The position numbers and the translations under genes were made by a program. From Neocallimastix lanati (nom. inval.) (Eukaryota; Neocallimastigomycota; Neocallimastigomycetes; Neocallimastigales; Neocallimastigaceae), in NCBI GenBank assembly GCA_016946835.1, contig JACVTC010000006.1, positions 1,830,001-1,885,000 of the forward strand: 55,000 bases of DNA, written 5' to 3'. Positions 1 through 15,685 of this stretch are shown here, in pieces. Numbering within the stretch: the first letter of the stretch is position 1; every line of letters begins with the position of its first letter. The notes below the pieces were generated by a model. The model did no database searches, was not told the DNA's origin, and saw nothing but the letters and a program-made list of their open reading frames with translations.

Positions 1-29
1 ATGCATATATAAAATATTTATTATTAAAG

Positions 30-683
30 AGGATGTTGAAAAAGAAAAAATGAGACTTCAGACCTATATGGCATCCAATGGAGTAACTTCAAATCCCGAA
101 GAATATCTTAAAGCATTCCCAGAAATTGGAAGTCAAAGACGTAGAATTATGGAAAATGGTATCAATAATGAAAGTATAGAAGATGAAACTTTTGATGAAG
201 TAGAAATGTGTATGGATTATATATATATATATATATATATGAGAACTATTAATACTTTTATTTTAATATTCAACCAATATATATATATATATTATAATTT
301 ATAATTCTATTAAATTTTTTTTATCTTAATAATTTTTTCTTTCTTTTATATATATTTGTAATTTTCAATTTTTTTATTTTCTTGTCACTTATATCTTTTC
401 CCATGTCATTATTTTATTTTAGTAATTGATGAAATTAAGGAAAGACAAGAATTTTTGAATGATATGATTAAGCTTGGTCAAGGAAAGAAATATAAAAATA
501 AAATACAATATGAAATTAATGAGGTAAAATAAAATTAAAATATATATATATATATATATCAATAGTAATAACATTAATATAGATAATATAATTTAAGTTA
601 ATAAATGTATATATAAATATGTATATATACATTACTTAAAATTTATTAATAATATTAATAAATATGATATTTGTATATCATTG

Positions 684-775
<92 letters not shown>

Positions 776-830
776 TAATAATTCACAGAGAATGAACAAA
801 TTGGAGCAATTGAAGAAGGAAAAAACTTAA
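30..830 (+). CDS. UPF0193 (EVG1/C22orf23-like) protein, 3' part
   Basis: Three exons are visible, at about 30-209, 423-523 and 789-830 (stop TAA 828-830); the 5' end lies outside the window. The first visible exon follows an AAAG acceptor and reads EDVEKEKMRLQ, then ends T|GTATGG. The next exons give LIDEIKERQEFLNDM, LGQGKKY and a short Lys/Glu-rich tail. This order matches what I remember of the C-terminal half of animal UPF0193/EVG1 proteins: an EKEKxRLQ motif, then a KEIQERKEFL..M..LGQG.xY block, then an EI..K...ME helix. The family has no established biochemical function but occurs mainly in organisms with motile cilia, which fits a zoospore-forming fungus. The first donor was chosen because it keeps phase and best fits the family. 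It runs tail to tail with the caprin-like gene. The family call is fairly secure; the exact first splice is less so. Confidence 0.78.
686..776. repeat. (TTTA)n microsatellite in an intron
   Basis: About 23 near-perfect TTTA units lie inside the last intron (524-788) of the UPF0193-like gene. The rest of the intron is A/T-rich without further structure. Confidence 0.95.
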
Positions 831-899
831 AAAATTAAATAATTTAATAATAATAATAATAATAAATTATATTGAAATACAAAAATGAAAAAACTAAAA

Positions 900-946
<47 letters not shown>

Positions 947-1145
947 ATAAAAAACATATAAAAAACAATTGTCATGATAGAATAATAATCATGATTAATT
1001 AAAATCTAGTCATAATAGTTTTATTTATTTTTTTTTTTTTTTTTTATTTCAATAATTAACCAAATATTATTGTTGTATAAACTCTACCGAAATATATATT
1101 AGTAAATTCATATTATTATCTATTATTAATTACTTTCATAAATAA

Positions 1146-1198
<53 letters not shown>

Positions 1199-1652
1199 AT
1201 TTTTCTATATTTTTTATCAGTAATAATAATAACATTAAAACTATTTTTGGACTTCAATGCATATATATGTAACAAATATATTTTATAAAATAATAATACT
1301 AATAATAAATAAAAAAAAATAATTAATTATGTAAATATAATATGTATATAAACGTATATTACAAATCATCCTATTTAAATATATATTTTTATTTTAATTT
1401 TTATTTTAAAAAAATTTTTTCAATAATATTAATTCCAATTTTATTATATTTTTTAATATTACAAAAGTATTATAAATTCGTATTTTATTTTTATTTTATG
1501 ATGATTTTATTATATTTATATAATAAAAAATAGTGATTATAATAACAATAACAATATATATTTATTAAAAAAAATATTATTATTATTGTTATTATTATGA
1601 TTTTTATTATTGTTTTTTTTTTTTTTTTTTTTTTCATAAATTATTCCACTAA
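831..1652. other. Convergent intergenic region with long poly-A tracts
   Basis: This is the shared 3' region between two genes that point at each other. It holds A runs of about 41 nt (902-942) and 50 nt (1147-1196), a poly-T run near 1030-1045, and no ORF with protein-like composition. Polyadenylation signals cannot be singled out because AATAAA occurs by chance everywhere in such A/T-rich DNA. Confidence 0.7.
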
Positions 1653-4267
<2,615 letters not shown>

Positions 4268-4669
4268 TTTTTTAAAAATTTATTTAGTTATTTTTTTTTA
4301 ATTTCACAACTTTTTTTTTTTATTATTATTTCAATATAATATATCGGTAAACAGTAATTACAAAAAAAAAAGTTTTTTTATACTATCTTTTTTTTTTTTT
4401 TTATTATTATTACTGTAAAAGTTGAAAAGAAATAAGTATATTTTTTTTTTTTTTTTTTTTATTATATTATTTTTTTATTTTTTTATCAATATATGTATAT
4501 TTTAGTATTTTATATATAATAGATATGTCCAAAAAAAAATAACCAAATTTATTATATAATAAATGATATGTACATTTATATTTATTATATTTATTGGTTT
4601 TTGTTGATTAAAAAAATTTTTTTTTTTTTTTACCGAATACAGTAATAATATAAATAAACAAATAAAATA

Positions 4670-4713
<44 letters not shown>

Positions 4714-5498
4714 CTAAAAATAAATAAAAATGAAAATGAAAATGAAAATAAAAATAATATTATATATTAAAAATTAAAAGAAAAGAAAAAAAAAGAAAAG
4801 AAAAAATATATTTCAAAAGAAGAATTATTTAAATATATATATATATAAAGCAAATATCTATATAATTTATAAGAAGGCAAAGTGTTCTTTAATGTATAAA
4901 ATATAAAAAAAAATTAATAAAGAAGCAAACTTTAATTTTTAAATTAAAATTTATATATAATGGATATAAAAAGAGTGTAAATGAATATATAGATCTATTT
5001 AAATTATTCATATATTATTTGGACATTAGTTAAAAATTAAAAACAAATTTTGATTATAATTGGTTTACCTAACTAAACTATGTAAAAAAAAAAAAAATAA
5101 TTATAATGAAAATTTATGTCCAAAATTTTTATTAAAATAGGAAAATATTTAAAAATTTGAACAGAAAATAATAATAAATAGGATTATTTTTATTTTATTT
5201 TTTTTTTTTAAATATTGGATAATATACATTAATATTTAAATACTTAAATAATAAATAATAATAAATAATAAATAATAAATAATAAATAATAAATAATTAA
5301 ATCATTAATAAATAATAAATAATGAATAAATAATAAATAATTAAATAATAATAAATAATAAATATAAGTAATAAATAATAATAAATAATAAATAATAAAT
5401 AAATAAATAATAAATAATAAATAATATATAAATAAATAAATTACGTATAAGTAATAAATAAATAAATTATATATAAATAATAAATAATAATAGTGGTT
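4268..5498. other. Intergenic, A/T-rich, no gene seen
   Basis: The stretch upstream of the caprin-like start codon contains homopolymers (for example A near 4677-4710). From about 5240 it holds imperfect AATAAAT heptanucleotide arrays. I see no coding segment or RNA gene. The caprin-like promoter must lie near 4268-4500, but no element stands out. Confidence 0.6.
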
Positions 5499-6850
5499 TT
5501 ACTTGTAAATCTTTTTCTCTAGTTCAACACTAATAATAAATGAACTGTTTTTTGTTATTCCATTATCATATATCTCATCATACATATAATTACTAAAAAA
5601 ATATTGACCATTACTATTAGTTTAGATTGTACAATTATAGAAAATGTACTATACTATTCTTATTGGTTTGGTATATAATTTCTTACAATGTAACTACCAT
5701 TATTTACAAATATCCGATCATTCCATGTCTCTAAATTTGGATCTTCTGCTACAGTATAATTATATTTCATTATTGTCATGTTTGTATCTGCTTTTACTAC
5801 ATCGAATGATTTTTCACCGTTTAATTTTATAATTTTTGGATACGTATATTCATCTAATACTTTTGTCTCATTTATATTAATTTCAACTACTTGTTTAGTT
5901 CTTGACGGATCATTTAAATCATATTCTATATAGCTTTTTTCTTCTTCAATGTTATTAAAATAATAAATGATTAATATTTATTTGTTTTTCTAATGAATCG
6001 TAAATAAATTTGATTCATTGTCAATCATATTCATATTCATCTGGATTTTCTTCAACTTCAAATAGTCTAATTCGATGATGTAGTTTCAAATGAAATTACA
6101 TTTTTTCAACAAATATGTTTAATTGTTCGGCGACAGTAACGCCCTATTCGATAATAGGTTTTCCTTCACCAAATGGATCCTCAACATTCTCATCGGTTTT
6201 ATATAAAAAGAAGGTAAAATTATAATTGAAATTTTGTACACCTTCTATTAGGATATCCACTAATGCTAATAAACCTGCTGATGCCATTTTCGTTAAACCA
6301 GATATCTTACTTAATCTACTTTTTTGTTCTATTTAATCAGAAATAAATCTTGGGCAAAATGTTCAGGATTTTGATATCTACTGGTAATATGATACTTGAC
6401 GGTTTTTTCTTAAAATTGGTAATAGCTGTTGGAGAATTATGATCCTGGCCTAGAGTAGGGAAAATATTATTTTAAACAGTTTTAAACAACTTTTCTTTCT
6501 CTACCTTTTCTATTTGAATCAGTACTTTCAAATACCAATAAATTTTCACCATATTTCATTGGTCATTTTCCTCCTTCTGATTCTGAAGAAAGATTCCTAA
6601 ATCATTTAAATGGAACAAACTTAGCTGGTTAAATATTACTACCATCGGGTTGTAGGATTTGCTATTATAACTCCATCAGTCTCAACCAGGAGAGAAACTT
6701 CAATACCAGGCTCAAATTCAATACTTAATTTGGTAGCATAATATAAATGATGTTGATTATATGTTACATTAGGATTATTAAAAAAGTTAACTTAAATTCA
6801 ATTCAACAATACCTTGTGTATTCACCATTGAATCGTCCTCCATTTTATCA
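5499..6850 (-). pseudogene. Decayed gene for an unidentified protein
   Basis: Reading the minus strand in shifting frames recovers protein-like pieces in collinear order: NVTYNQHHLYYATKLSIEF and IEVSLLVETDGVIIA (~6770-6660), MASAGLLALVDILIEGVQNF and GVTVAEQLNIFVEK (~6290-6105), RTKQVVEININETKVLDEY and MTIMKYNYTVAEDPNLETW (~5920-5720), and DNGITKNSSFIISVELEKK ending at TAA 5501-5499. Several in-frame stops and frameshifts separate them. The alternating hydrophobic and polar pattern with N-x-T/S sites resembles a beta-rich extracellular protein, but I do not recognise the family. The upstream end runs into gypsy-derived sequence near 6850, so the element may have truncated the gene. Confidence 0.45.
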
Positions 6851-7470
6851 TCCTCCTTTTTTAATTTAGTTAACAAGGGCGATCCAGAAAAGAAGGCAAC
6901 AGGATGAACTTTATTGTCCTTTGGGGAAGTTTGTGAAAGAATGGTACCAATGGGGAAATTAGTACAATCGGTATCGACTCTAAAAGGAAGTAAAACAGGT
7001 GAGGAAGAAATTTTAAATATTAATTCATCAAAAGCTTTTTTGAACATCGGACGACTAAGACGAATTTAGTGTTTTTTTTTTTTGGAAGCAAAAGATTAAG
7101 AGGATGAGAAATCTTAGCGAACCCCGTAATAAAACGTCAATAATAGTTAGCTAGTCCCAGAAATGATTGAAGCTGGTTAATATTAGGGGACCTCAGTAAG
7201 ATGTTTAAAATGAGTTTCAAGGTCTGGAGAGAAAATAATAATATTATCAATATAGCAGAAGACGTATTTACCAATGATATCTTCGAAAATGTCATTAATA
7301 AAGTGCTGAAAAACTGCAGGTGTGTTTTTTAAGACCGAAAGCCATAACTAGGTATTTGAAATGACCGAATACACAAGTGAAAAGCAATTTTATATTTATG
7401 ACCTTTCTTAATTCCAATAAGATTAAAAACGACACGTAAATCATTTTTTGAGAATATTTTTCCTTTTTAA
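6850..7470 (-). pseudogene. Broken Ty3/gypsy RT-RNase H fragment
   Basis: Minus-strand reading, with stops and frameshifts, gives the classic gypsy order. An NDLRVVFNLIGIKKG segment (~7450) is followed by FGHFKYLVMAFGLKNTPAVF, a catalytic-box region CYIDNIIIFS (~7250) where the usual second Asp is Asn, LQSFLGLANYY (~7150), and an RNase H start with DTDCTNFPIGTILSQ and HPVAFFS (~6980-6890). The reading frame is interrupted and gag, protease and integrase are not seen. It differs from the 43-50 kb element, whose box is FIDD, so it derives from another gypsy lineage. It is non-functional. Confidence 0.8.
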
Positions 7471-8040
7471 AGATTTTTGAGATTTATTTTTTCTGATTTC
7501 TCCTGTTTATTCATGAGGTAGACACTTAAAACCAGAATAGTGTCTTGAATGAATGTATCAAGCATAAGACAATCACCAAACCCCTACCATTCTAGTGAAT
7601 TTTTCATATTCCGATGCTACTTAAAGATGTTCTCAATTATTTAGATGAATGGGGTCAAACATTAAATGACTGGTCAAATTTACCTAGGATAAAGACCGTA
7701 TCTAATATTCGTTTCCAGTAAAGGTTGTTGCCGTAAAACTTCTTTGAGAGCATCTATGGGAGATTTCAGTTATTGGGGAAATAGCTTGAATTTCTCTAAT
7801 TATCAAAGTAAAACGAGTTTTAATTTCTTTGATTATTATGATGGTAAAGAAGTTTACAAAAGGTATTACATCTGATAATGCCTTGAGCCTATCTTAAACC
7901 ATGGAAGAGGAGGCCAAGAGGTTGTCTTAATTTCAGGAAAATTCAAGGCTCCTTGTTACAGTCACTAATAATTGACTTTGTATTTTTATCAATATCTACC
8001 GATACGAAGATCGTTTTGATGATATTAAAAAAAAAATTTT
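7471..8040. other. Unassigned, moderately GC-richer remnant
   Basis: This stretch has visibly more G and C than the surrounding intergenic DNA and probably continues the decayed retroelement or the gene it entered. Both strands contain frequent stops. I found no motif that identifies a domain. Confidence 0.4.
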
Positions 8041-8066
8041 TTTTTTAATTAAATAATTCTTTGTAC

Positions 8067-8190
<124 letters not shown>

Positions 8191-8920
8191 TAATATTTTA
8201 AAAATCTTTCATTATTTTACCACAATTTTATCTATTTTTTTAGTGAGAGAAAAACAAAACAAAATAACAAAATAATAATAATAACAATAATAAATTAGAA
8301 AACACACACACAAACATATATATACAATATCAATAAATATTTATAAGCGGAAAAATATATATGTTTTAATTAATAAAAAAAAAAAAAAAAAAAGGTAAAT
8401 AAGAGTTTATATCTAAAATTAAATATATATATATATATATTTATACAAATATTACACAAATATTTAATATTAAAATAATAAATAAATTTTTTTATTTATT
8501 TTTTTTTATCTTTTAAATAAATATTTAAAATATAAAATAATAATAAATATAATAAATATTTTTTATTTTTATTTTTTTTTTTTCTAAACAAAATTTAAAA
8601 TATAAATATTGAAACATTCTATAATAGATATTTTACAGAATTGATTATTAAAATACTATCATTTCTTATTATATATGGTAATAAAAAACTTTATATAATA
8701 CAGATAGTTAATATTACAAATAAGAGAAATAACTTTATTTCTTTATAAATTTTTTTTTTATTATTTTTTTTTAGTGGTATTGTTAATAATAAATAATATA
8801 ATATATTTTTAAAAAGATTAAAATATGAATTTAGAGAAAAAAAAATAAATAATATATTACTTATTTTTTTTTTTAATTTTTTTTTTTTCAAAAAATATTT
8901 TTAGTTTGTTTTTTTTTTTC

Positions 8921-9154
8921 TTATTTTTTTCCACCTTGAAGTTTTTCCTTTAGTATTTCCAATTCTTCTTTATTCTTTTCCATACGTTCTTTTATTGTAT
9001 TAATACTATCATTGCTTTCTTTTAATTCAGTTTCAATACTACTTATTTTTTTTTTATTTAACTCAATTTCTCTTTTATGATTTTCTATATCCTGTTCGTT
9101 TTGTTCAATTTTTCTTTTGACTTCTTCAATAGTCATATTTTTATAATTATTCAT
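8921..9154 (-). CDS. Small coiled-coil protein, hypothetical
   Basis: This single-exon ORF of 77 residues starts at ATG 9154 and ends at TAA. From residue ~8 to the end it is almost one continuous heptad-like helix rich in Glu, Lys, Ile and Leu (IEQNEQDIENHKREIELNKK and ELEILKEKLQ), with a GGKK C-terminus. Its composition is unlike neighbouring non-coding DNA: C and G appear at codon positions 1 and 2 and the reading frame lacks poly-Asn or poly-Lys noise, which supports a real gene. I do not recognise a family; many small coiled-coil subunits would look like this. It could also be one exon of a larger gene, although the flanks show no coding signal. Confidence 0.5.
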   Translation of the reverse strand: MNNYKNMTIEEVKRKIEQNEQDIENHKREIELNKKKISSIETELKESNDSINTIKERMEKNKEELEILKEKLQGGKK

Positions 9155-11795
9155 TTTCTTTTAATAATAATAATAATAATAATAATATTTGTATAATGTT
9201 TGTAATATATGTATATATAGTATTGAATTTAAGAATTTATTTTTAATATTTGAAATAATAAAAAAAAGCTTTTATAAGAATATATATTTAATTTTTTCTT
9301 ATTATTAATATAAAATGATTTTTCTTCAATGATAAAAGCACTTTATTTTTATTTTATTAGAACCTTTTTTAAAAAAAATATTTTTATAATGTTACAGTAT
9401 TTTGTAATTAATTTGAAATAAAATAATAAAAAAAAAACATAAAAAAAAGTAGTAAAATAAAAATAATTATTATTGAAAGAAAAGAAAAAATAAAAAAAAT
9501 AATAATTAGTTTTTATTGGTAGATTAAAAAATAAATAAATATTAAATAATAAATATTATAATATTAAATAAATAAATATTAAATAAATAAATATTAAATG
9601 AATAAATATTAAATGAATATATATTAAATAAATAAATAAATAATAAATACATTTCAATCTACATTATTATTAATATTATTTATCAAATAATATTTTTGTA
9701 ATAAATAATGTATTAAACTTTTTACATAAAATTATAATAATAAAAGAAATCTTAAAAATGAATAGATTTTAATACTATATATTTATATTAATAAAAAAAA
9801 AAAAAAAAGTGTCTATCTCTCTATTGCATAAATAAATTATACCCATTACTTTTGTATTTTTTTAATAATAACATTTACTTATGATTACTACTTTTTAATT
9901 ATTATTTATAATTGTTTTATATTGATTAGTAAAAGTTTATTATTTTATAATATTTACTTAATATATTTTATTTTTTTTTTTCTTTTTTTTTATTCATATA
10001 TAAATTACAATAATAAAAAAAAAATAAAATAGAGAAATTAAAATTAAAAATTCAATTGATAAAGCATCAACTTATTATTTTTTAGTTTATTTTTAATTTT
10101 TTATTTTTTTATTTTGTTACTACTACAGAGCAGTTAAATTAAACTTTGTTTTAAATCTTGGGATTTAATTATTTAATTAGTATTTTTTATTTAATATTTA
10201 ATATTTAATTTTTTTTTTTTTTTTAATATTTTATTATCTTTTTTTTTTTTTATTTTATTTAATATTTAATATTTTTTTATTTTATTTTTTTTTTAATATT
10301 TAATTTTTTTTTATTTTATTTTTTTTTTAATATTTAATATTTAATATTTAATACTTTTGTATTTAATATTCAATATTTCTTATTTTTATTTTTTACTTTC
10401 TTATTTTTTACTTTATATAAAAAACTGTTTTTTAATTAATTTGAAAACTTAAAAATACATTTTATTATATATATAATTTATTCAACACATGAAGAGTATT
10501 AATAATATAAGATGAAAGGAATCAGTATTTGAATAGTATTTGCATGTTTAAAATAAAAATATTAACTTTTTTAATTTTATTTTATATTTTAATTTTAATG
10601 ACCTGATTCACAATTTTATCAAAAAAAAGAATCATGTTTTATTTTTTTTTATAATTAATATTAAATTTCTTCATTTATTAAGATACAATTAATTAGTACC
10701 ATTATTATATGTTTTGATATTTATTTATTATTTAATTATTACTACTATTTTTAATTATTTATTATTTAATTATTTATTATTTATTATTTATTATTTATTA
10801 TTTATTATTTATTATTTATTATTTATTATTTATTATTTATTATTATTTATTCAATTATTTATTATTTATTATTCAATTATTTATTATTTATTATTTATTA
10901 TTTATTATTTATTATTTATTATTTATTATTTATTATTTATTATTTATTATTTATTATTTATTAATAATAATTATTTTATGGTTATTCCATTTTTAAAATA
11001 AAAATAAAATAGAATTAATATATCCAAATATATTACTAATATATATTAATATATAAATTTTAATATAAATATTTTTCCATAAAAAAAAAAAACACACATA
11101 CACACACACACAAAAAAATTTTTTTTTTTATTTTTGTTTTCTTATTATCATACATGAAGACATAAAATTTTCAAATTTCAATAATTAGAATTAAAATAAT
11201 ATAAAAAATATAAAAAATAATTATATAATTATATTATATTTATTATATTTTTTATATTAAATAATATATAATATTAATAATTGAAATATATATATTATAT
11301 ATATAATATAAAATTTTTAATTATACAATAAAAAAAAATAAGTAAAAAAAATAAAAAAAAAATTTTTTTTATTAAATGGTTCAAAAAAGGGAACTTTTTT
11401 TTTTTTCATTATTCTTTTTTTTTTTATTATTTTTGAATTGAGTAAATTTTGATTTTTAATTTATTTTTTGATTTTTAATTTATTTTTACATTTATTTTTT
11501 TTTTTATTTGTTATTTTTTGTTTTGATATACTTTATTTATTACTATATTATTAATCTATAGAAAAAATATATAAATTTTAGAAAAAATATTATAAAATAT
11601 ATTATATATAATAAAAACAATTATTTTACTTTACTAAGAAAAAAAAAAAAAGGATAGAATTAATTCGACCATTATTTTTTTAGAAAAAAAAATAAGAAAT
11701 ATAATAACATATACAATTAGATTACTATATAAAATACAACAACATCAATTTAAATAATAATAAATAATAAAATAAAAAATAAAAAATAAAAAAAA
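9155..11795. other. Intergenic, A/T-rich, no gene seen
   Basis: This divergent region lies between the small coiled-coil ORF (-) and the PA28 gene (+). It holds homopolymers, AATAAATATT-type repeats near 9530-9650, TTTAATATT-type repeats near 10190-10360, and the heptanucleotide array listed separately. I find no coding segment on either strand. Confidence 0.6.
10750..10965. repeat. (TTATTTA)n heptanucleotide array
   Basis: TTATTTA units run for about 215 bp with a few interruptions (TTCAATTA at ~10850 and ~10871). The 7-nt period makes it read as an open hydrophobic ORF, but it is simple-sequence DNA. The same unit recurs at 27-31 kb. Confidence 0.9.
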
Positions 11796-12268
11796 ATGTC
11801 ATTAAAATTAAAAAAGAAGTTTAACGTCTTCAATGAAAATTTGGCTACTAAAGCAAAAAAAATTATAAATGAAGAAATGCCACAAAAGGTTAATAATCCT
11901 GGATTTTTTTTTTTTTTTTTTTTTTAATTTTATTTACTTTTGATAAGACAAAAATAATAATAAATTAATTATTGAAATATTAAATAAAAAAAAAAAAAAA
12001 AAAAAAATTATAAATATATATATATATATACTTTCATCATTTTTTTAAATGAAAATCATAGAATGGATTTAAGTTAAAGAATATATAATCAAAAAATATT
12101 ACAGGAAAATAAAAAAGAAAATTTAATCAAAAATTATTACAGGAATTAATTCAAATTTTTGAAAATAATTGAAATTATATTTATTAAATATATTCTTCAC
12201 AAAAAATATATATATAAATTTCAATTTCAATTAAATTCAAAAGTTTTCAAATTACCAACAGCAACAAC

Positions 12269-12301
<33 letters not shown>

Positions 12302-12611
12302 TAATTGTTTAGAAATTTAAATTTCAGGATTTATAAAATAAAAAAAAAAAATCATAATTTAATAGAAATATATTAAAAAAAAAAAAAAATAAGACACAAT
12401 TTCACCAATATTCACATCCTTTACTTTTTATTATATAATAAATGATACAATGAAATAATTTATTTTTATAACTTATTATTATTATTATTATTATTATTTT
12501 TTTTTTTTTTTTTTCAAGGATTAAATATTAATTAAATATAAATTACATATATTTTAAATATAAATATTTTTATTATTATACACATTTTTATCTTTATATA
12601 TATATATATGA

Positions 12612-12659
<48 letters not shown>

Positions 12660-13022
12660 TTATATATATTTATATTTTTATAGATTTTTACTCTAAATGA
12701 TTTCTTAAAAACTTCAGAATTATTTAACGTTCAAGACTTAAGTATCTTTCATCAACCCATTGTACCAAAACCAGACACAACTACGGTAAACTCAAATAAA
12801 AAAAGAAAAATAGATGAAAGTGAATCAAAAACAGATTCTAAACCTATCGTTTATACCGATCATGCTGATTCTTGTCACCCTCACCTATTTAAATGTATTG
12901 ACTTTTTAAAAAGTGAAATTGAAGAAGTGGTTAGTTTATGTAATACCGTAAAAATTTATATACAGGTAATTTTATTTTTCATCTCTATTATAATTATAAT
13001 TAATTATTATTATTTAAAAAAA

Positions 13023-13056
<34 letters not shown>

Positions 13057-13626
13057 TATTATACTATTATAAAATTATATAATAATAATAGTGTATATAA
13101 TATTATTATTATTATCATTATCATTTAACTTATATTTCTTATTTTTATTTTTTTTTTTTTTTTATTTTTTATTTTTTATTTTTTTTTTTTTTTCTAAATA
13201 TATATACATTTATTAACTCTTCATAATTATTATTTTTTTATAAAATGAATTTTTTTCAAAATATATATATAATATTATATTATAAAAATTATTAATAATC
13301 TATGGGAATGATAATAATTATAATAATAATAATAATAATAATAAATAACAATAATTAGTTAAATATTCCAAAAATTGAAGATGGTAATAACTTTGGTGTT
13401 TCTATTCAAGAAGAAGTAGTTAAAGAATTATCTTCAGGTAAACTATTGTATATATATATATATATAATAACCTATTTATTATCATTATTATTATTCTTTT
13501 TTTTTTTTTTTTTTTTTTCTATTTTTTGAGAACATTTTAATTTAATATATATATATATATGTTTTTTTTTTTTTTTTTTTTTTTCTATTTTTTGAGAACA
13601 TTTTAATTTAATATATATATATATAT

Positions 13627-13682
<56 letters not shown>

Positions 13683-14257
13683 AGTTTTCTTTCTTTCTTT
13701 CTTTCTTTTTTTTTTTTTTTTTTTTTTTTAAATCATAATTATAACTTTATCTATAAATATAATTCTTTATTATTATAGCTGAAGATTCAGCGTTTGCTGT
13801 TCTTGATTCAATTAGTAAATATTATATGCAAAGAGCTAAATTAGTGACCAAAGTTATGAAGGTATAATTAATTTTTTAATATATATATATTATGAAGAAG
13901 AAAGGACAAAAAAAAAAAAAAAAAAAAAAAAAAAGCGATAAAGAATAAAAATTTATTTATTTTAATTTTTAAATTATATATATAAAACGTAAAAAAAAAA
14001 TAATAATCATTATTAAATTATTTATATATATTTTAAAAAAAATAATAACAATAACAAAAAAAAAAAAAAAAAAGTATCCACATGTTAAAGATTATCAATA
14101 TTGTATTTGGGAATTAGATGAAAAAGAATATACCTGGTTACGTTTAACAGCCATTGATATAAGAAATAATTATGCCATGTTATATGATTTAATTCAAAAG
14201 AATTTTGATAGAATTGAAAAACCTAGACAAGAAAATGCTCATGCCGCCTTATATTAA
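11796..14257 (+). CDS. Proteasome activator PA28-gamma (REG-gamma) homologue
   Basis: Five exons join in phase: 11796-11888, 12684-12965, 13359-13437, 13779-13861 and 14075-14257, giving 239 residues (animal PA28 subunits are ~240-255). The N-terminal helix KKKFNVFNENLATKAKKII leads to a proline-bearing linker with a KKRKID stretch (70-75) that looks like the nuclear signal at the same place in PA28-gamma. The activation-loop region reads FGVSIQEEVVKEL. The last helices carry KYPHVKDYQ and DEKEYTWLRL, and the protein ends ...ALY, matching the Leu-Tyr C-terminus that inserts into 20S proteasome pockets. It should form a heptameric ring that opens the 20S gate independently of ATP, in the nucleus. 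Start ATG 11796 is the first in frame and fits the family N-terminus. Recognition is strong. Confidence 0.92.
13500..13735. repeat. Tandem duplication and long poly-T in PA28 intron 3
   Basis: A ~62-bp segment (poly-T, CTATTTTTTGAGAACA, TTTAATTTAATATATAT) occurs twice in direct tandem at about 13500-13565 and 13566-13626. It is followed by ~54 T (13627-13680) and a short CTTT repeat (13688-13706). The array lies within the intron 13438-13778. Confidence 0.85.
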
Positions 14258-14329
14258 AATTATAATTTAATAATAATACTAATAATAATAATAACAATAA
14301 TAATAATAATAATAATAATAGTAATGATC

Positions 14330-14370
<41 letters not shown>

Positions 14371-14464
14371 CATCTATTCCATCCATCCATAATATATAAT
14401 AACAATATACTACTAGGAGTAGTAGTAATTAATTATTAAATAATGAAATAATAATATATAACTA

Positions 14465-14496
<32 letters not shown>

Positions 14497-14876
14497 GTAA
14501 AAAAAAAAAATAAAATAAAATAAAATAAAATAAAAAAAAAAATAAAATAATAATAAAAAAAAAAAATAAAAATAAAAATAAAAATAATTTATATTATGAC
14601 AACATAACAATAATAATAATAATAATAATAACATTATTATAATTATTATTTATTATATTTCTTTTTCACTATTTTTTTTTTTTTTTTTTCTAATTTTTTC
14701 AATTTTTTTTTATTTTTATTATAATTTTTTTTTTTTTTAATTTTTTTTTAAATTTTTTTAATTTTTTTTTTCCATTTATAAAAATAAACACCCCTCTCTC
14801 TCTATATATTTTTTAATTATAGTATATTAACTATACAATAAAATTATAAAATAATAATAATAAAATAAACAATAAA

Positions 14877-14907
<31 letters not shown>

Positions 14908-15143
14908 ATAAATGTGTGTGTGTGTATATAAAGATATTATATTTATATTATATTATATTAAATAATTAATAAATATTAATAAATAAATAAATAAATGTAA
15001 AAATACACAATGAAAAATAAAATAAAATAAAATAAAATGAATTAAATTAAAATAAAATAAAATAAAAAAATGTAAATTATGGAATTAGGACGTGACGTGA
15101 ATTGAATTGAATTGAATTGAAATCATTTCTATCAAAAATAGGG

Positions 15144-15178
<35 letters not shown>

Positions 15179-15395
15179 GTAACCTTTGGAGTTAAAAGTA
15201 AATTAATTGTAAAGTCCACAAAACTTCTATAACTCTTATATATATACAGAGATATACAGAGATAAAATAGATTAGATCGATTCATAGAGTTAACAAGATT
15301 TTTTTTTCTAGTCCAAGAAATCACAGGAAATTTTTTTTTTTTTTTAATAAAAATTTGTAATTAAATACTTCTCCATTTACAATAACTAGATTTAG

Positions 15396-15428
<33 letters not shown>

Positions 15429-15685
15429 CGAGAAAGAAAATCTTTTTTAAAAATATATAATATATGATATTTATTACAAATTATATATTATTTATTTATT
15501 TATTAATTAATTAATTAATTAATTAATTTGTTTATTTATTTATTTATTTATTTGTTTAATATTATTTTACTGATATTATAATATCTAAATCTATGAAATA
15601 GGTAAAATTAAAAAAAAAAAAATATATATATATATATATATATTATGTACATCTATTTTTTTTTTTTTATTTTATTTTATTTTAT
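14258..15685. other. Convergent intergenic region, low complexity
   Basis: The region between the 3' ends of PA28 (+) and the APSES gene (-) contains ATA/AAT trinucleotide runs, poly-A tracts (14331-14368, 15140-15175, 15396-15427) and TTTA runs near 15535. A slightly mixed-composition patch at 15085-15350 shows no convincing protein or RNA signature. Confidence 0.6.
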
